NCBI GenBank assembly: GCA_030386875.1
Contig: CM059564.1
Span: forward strand, 42,924,075 to 42,988,074
Direction: 5' to 3'
DNA: 64,000 bases
Origin: Morinoia aosen
Taxonomy: Eukaryota; Arthropoda; Malacostraca; Amphipoda; Talitridae
Both the position numbers and the translations under genes were made by a program. This document shows, piece by piece, positions 61,041 through 64,000 of this stretch (the stretch's first letter is position 1; every line of letters starts with the position of its first letter). The notes beneath the pieces were generated by a model. The model saw nothing but the letters and a program-made list of their open reading frames with translations. It searched no databases and was not told the DNA's origin.

Positions 61041-62109
61041 CCCCGCTGAAACGACTCAACGACTATCAAAAACTGACACATCATCAGTTTTTCTAGCAAT
61101 GTTTCAAAATTCTGAACCGAAGTTAAAACTTTGGCTGTTCAGGATATAAATAAAGTATGAATGCCATAGATTATTTAGTAAACTCATTTAGTTCTTCAAC
61201 TTAGAGGCTTCGTTTTTAAAATACACTTGAGCCATGTTATGATTCAAATGACAAAAAAAGAAGAGATTTGTGAGTAAATTAGATGGAATGATGCCGAAAA
61301 TAATTCAAAAATCATCTCTTACTGGAATTTTTATTTCCGTGGAAAGGAGCTTAAAGTTTCGATTTTAAATCAAACTTTGTTACAGCATTTCAAACTTTCA
61401 CTTAATCATCAAGGTTAATCATTGAAGTCAATCTGAGTAATTCGCTCCTTCACAGCAAAAATCAGTTATTAATTATATGAATGAGTGCTAATATCATCCA
61501 ACTCAAAACATAAATGATGTTTAAAAATCTTCAAGTAAAAGAAGCCCAGAAAAAAGTGTATGAACTTGCTAGGCTCCCAGAATCCCAGAAAAAATTCATG
61601 ACTTACCATGGGTTCCATATCAAGAGATCAGCCACTCAAGCTTTTTTATAAATTGATCCGAGTTCAAGCTTGTGACTGACTTATTACCTCTCTCGACACA
61701 TATGTGGCTGTGCAACAATACATCACTCCATGTAGCTCCCAAACCAGTTCAGTTTCTCCTCGGACACAATTCTCGCTAAACTTGATCTGTGATTTGCCTT
61801 TCTCAGCACCAGCAGCTGTCAGCCCTCTCTACGGAGGCCTACATCCTTCACAAAGCAAGTCCAAATGAAGCAGGACACTTTTTCTCTCACACCCAACACA
61901 CTATTCATTAACGCTATTCAGACCAGTCATCTGAAACGCTCCACTATTTTAATTAACCATCGCTCAAGAACCGACAAAAAGTTAGTCTCGATCTGAAGAG
62001 GAATTTAACACAGATTTCAGATCAAGGAGGCTCGACTTGAGTGAATTTTGCAGGTGGTCGAGCCAACTTGCCGCTCACATAGACTTAGATTTAAAAAATT
62101 CTGATAGGT
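61041..62109. other. no gene recognised
   Basis: AT-rich unique sequence. Confidence 0.5.
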
Positions 62110-62340
62110 GGTACAGGTATGAGAAGACTATTTGATTTCAACGGCGCTATCAACGTTTAATGTTGAATTTAAATTATCTAAATTGAATTGAATAAGCTGA
62201 ATTGAATTAGTTAAATTAAGTTTAATATGATGAATTAAATTAGTTAAATTATGTTGAATGAGGTGAATTATGTTAAATGAGTTTTATTAAATTGAATTGT
62301 TAAATGCAATCTCTGTGACGAGTTAAATTTGAGTTGATTT
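62110..62340. repeat. low-complexity ttaaattgaat-type repeat
   Basis: Irregular gttaaatt/gaattga blocks of 8-15 bp. Confidence 0.75.
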
Positions 62341-62645
62341 ATTGAAAACCGCAGCTAGTTTTTGCTAAACTGCAATCGAAATAAGTAAAAATAAATGTTG
62401 AATATAAAATTCACAAGCTTCGTTGCCAACAGACGGAGGAATGAGTTTGTGAAGAAAATAATTGGAAAAAACCTGTAAGTTCACCCCATTGTATCGAAAA
62501 ATTCAATTGGATGTTAGTTAAGCGATTGTAAAACTCCAAATAGCTGCATCTAGCTGTCATTATAACCATAAATACCGTGTAGGTAAATACAAACACACGA
62601 ATCTTTATTACACGGGTGTTATTGAATTATTTTCTAACTATATAT
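62341..62645. other. no feature seen
   Basis: AT-rich unique sequence. Confidence 0.5.
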
Positions 62646-62746
62646 CTGAGTGTTTATTACTCAGGACTTAAATTCACCGAGCCAGAACGCTATCGATCGC
62701 GCTATCGACCACCACCCTTGAGTTCGAATCTCCTGAGTGTTTATTA
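62646..62746 (+). mobile_element. tRNA-derived SINE fragment (B box) between direct repeats
   Basis: A B-box-like gagttcgaatc lies at 62720-62730, preceded by a cgctatcg-rich stretch without a clear A box. A 14-bp direct repeat, ctgagtgtttatta, occurs at 62646-62659 and 62733-62746, bracketing the tRNA-like part as a target-site duplication would. An internal cgctatcgatcg/cgctatcgacc near-duplication suggests rearrangement. The B-box context is close to that of the copies at 63.6 and 63.8 kb. Confidence 0.45.
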
Positions 62747-63058
62747 GTCCGATTATATATATATTCAAATATTTATATAAGAATCTAATAAAATATTTTG
62801 TGTCTATAATAAAACGGTGCATATATGAGCTTTAACGATAATTTTTAATATTCTGATACAGTCAAAACAGATCAAATCATCGTAATGTTAGTGGTATGAA
62901 AAGTTAGTCAACAGGTCGATGTTCACTGGCTTGTTAATTGAAATATTTTGACCAGATATTGGCATCTCCTCACACTCCCTCAGGCAAGAACACGGCACAC
63001 GCCACATTATGCACACCACACCCACAGAAATATGCGGAGTGTTAATTCAAACTTTTTA
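62747..63058. other. no feature seen
   Basis: AT-rich unique sequence. Confidence 0.5.
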
Positions 63059-63330
63059 CACAGAAAATGGATGCCCCGCACGCGCGCAGCATGAGATACG
63101 TAACACGCGTTGTACGAGAACACAACACGCATGGCACACACACGCAACACGCAGGATACTCGTGCTAACACGCACTCAACACGCCCGCGACTAGCAAAAT
63201 ACACGCACGCAACACGCATGACGCTAGTGCGTAACACACCGAACACACGCAGTCAACATCCACGCAGGACACACGCAGTCTACATGCAGAGCACACACAG
63301 TCGACACGCAACACACAGGCCAGCACAAGA
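63059..63330. repeat. degenerate acacgc repeat
   Basis: Interrupted acacgc/aacacgca units, with a 24-26 bp sub-period (acacacgcagtc plus aacatccacgcagg) at 63243-63315. Overlapping open frames on both strands are side effects. Confidence 0.8.
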
Positions 63331-63473
63331 CACAACCGACGCAGCTGCAAGACTTGTACCAGCCCCGCAGTCCGGACTTTGTATCGGTGCCGCCAGCGCT
63401 GCCGAGTTCAGCAGTCGCTCTGGCAACGCACACCACACGAAATCGGAGCTGTTGGTAAGCAACACATTTGTGT

Positions 63474-63501
63474 TTGTTGCTGCAGTAACACCCTCGTACT
63501 T
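63474..63501. repeat. isolated unit of the terminal 26-bp array
   Basis: gttgctgcagtaacaccctcg matches the array unit at 63867-64000 but sits alone, directly left of the 71-bp inverted repeat. Confidence 0.85.
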
Positions 63502-63502
63502 A

Positions 63503-63708
63503 GAGAGCTCAAAGTCTAGTCACCCCCAGAAACAGTAATGAATCTGGTACGGGAAGACACTGCTTCCACAAGGTGATCTCTAGTCCTGAGTTCGAGTCTC
63601 ACGAACTCCTCGTACATTTATTTCATTTGAAAAAAAACCTTGTGGAAGCAGTGTCTTCCCGTACCAGATTCATTACTGTTTCTGAGGGTGACTAGACTTT
63701 GAGCTCTC
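63503..63708. mobile_element. foldback structure: 71-bp arms around a SINE 3' half
   Basis: The left arm 63503-63573 and the right arm 63638-63708 are inverted copies identical at 70 of 71 positions. The 64-nt loop (63574-63637) carries the B box and 3' part of a tRNA-derived SINE and ends in an A run (eight As). The 49-bp stretch 63572-63620 is identical to 63818-63866. The SINE A-box half is missing here and its place is taken by the left arm. Confidence 0.9.
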
Positions 63709-63784
63709 GATACATATGGGAATAAAATATATCTGTCAGGACAGTGCACCTGCTTTCACTGTGCCAAACATTGCTTTCGTTGTG

Positions 63785-63866
63785 CTTCGCGTTGCGCAGT
63801 CGATAGCGTGTTGGCGCGGTGATCTCTAGTCCTGAGTTCGAGTCTCACGAACTCCTCGTACATTTA
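63785..63866 (+). mobile_element. tRNA-derived SINE head with A and B boxes
   Basis: An A-box-like gcgcagtcgatagc lies at 63794-63807 and a B-box-like gagttcgagtc at 63834-63844. The T arm pairs as tgag/ctca around ttcgagt, and gcgc/gcgt can pair as a D stem. The end (cctcgtacattta) runs into the 26-bp array, whose unit begins similarly (ccctcgtac). Expected to be RNA polymerase III-type; a decayed tRNA gene is the alternative. Confidence 0.55.
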
Positions 63867-64000
63867 CCCTCGTACTTGTTGCTGCAGTAACACCCTCGTA
63901 CTTGTTGCCGCAGTAACACCCTCGTACTTGTTGCAGTAACACACTCATGCTTGATGTTGTTGTGTGACACATGCTTGTGACACATGCTTGATGTTGTTGT
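63867..64000. repeat. 26-bp tandem array, runs off the window end
   Basis: Units of ccctcgtacttgttgctgca plus gtaaca start at 63867, 63893 and 63919, then degrade into cactcatgcttgatgttgttgt and tgacacatgctt copies. The array continues past the window edge. Confidence 0.9.

Noticed and set aside
59457..61049. 530-codon protein of nine-residue repeats
   Set aside because: The 27-bp period keeps the phase open automatically, another plus phase is open too, and there is no domain or signal outside the repeat.
63007..63538. Cys/Val-rich or Thr/Arg-rich proteins on both strands
   Set aside because: They translate the degenerate acacgc repeat and the foldback arms.

Overview
The window reads as AT-rich, non-coding DNA from a multicellular eukaryote, most likely an invertebrate. 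Four things point that way. No reading frame of bacterial gene density exists anywhere. Almost every long open frame lies inside a tandem repeat. There are tRNA-derived SINE-like pieces and foldback (MITE-like) hairpins. On the minus strand near 36.2-36.5 kb there is a decayed piece of a retroelement of the Penelope-like (PLE) type: the C-terminal part of a GIY-YIG endonuclease followed by a hammerhead-like RNA motif. PLEs of this kind are common in arthropods and other invertebrates, so an arthropod is a reasonable but unproven guess. I recognise no intact protein-coding gene.

Layout. 0-11 kb: a TG microsatellite, a 19-bp array (1.2 kb), diverged tandem copies (3.8 and 6.4 kb) and one short conserved-looking minus-strand frame at 8.0 kb. 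11-16 kb: a 128-bp triplicate, a 28-bp array with a 56-bp dimer structure, and two small hairpins. 16-24 kb: a protein-like island at 16.3 kb, two copies of a 114-bp dispersed repeat (18.7 and 20.2 kb), a pyrimidine tract, and a degenerate zinc-finger-like frame at 23.8 kb. 24-32 kb: a dense run of unrelated minisatellites, a GC-rich island (25.25-25.5 kb), a 118-bp MITE-like element (27.4 kb) and a 31-bp-arm hairpin (32.0 kb). 33-38 kb: frameshifted protein-like frames (33.7 kb), the PLE remnant and a 33-bp array. 38-59 kb: mostly featureless AT-rich DNA with arrays at 42.1, 46.8, 49.1, 51.5, 53.1 and 54.6 kb. 59.5-61.0 kb: a 27-bp array that is open for 530 codons only because its period is a multiple of three. 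62.6-64 kb: tRNA-like SINE fragments, one of them held in the loop of a nearly perfect 71-bp inverted repeat.

No set of genes here works together. The main content is repeat biology: at least nine sequence-unrelated arrays with periods of 27-33 bp, higher-order structure within three of them, and several foldback or retroelement remnants. The possible exons are given low confidence because GC-richer islands often look protein-like in more than one frame.
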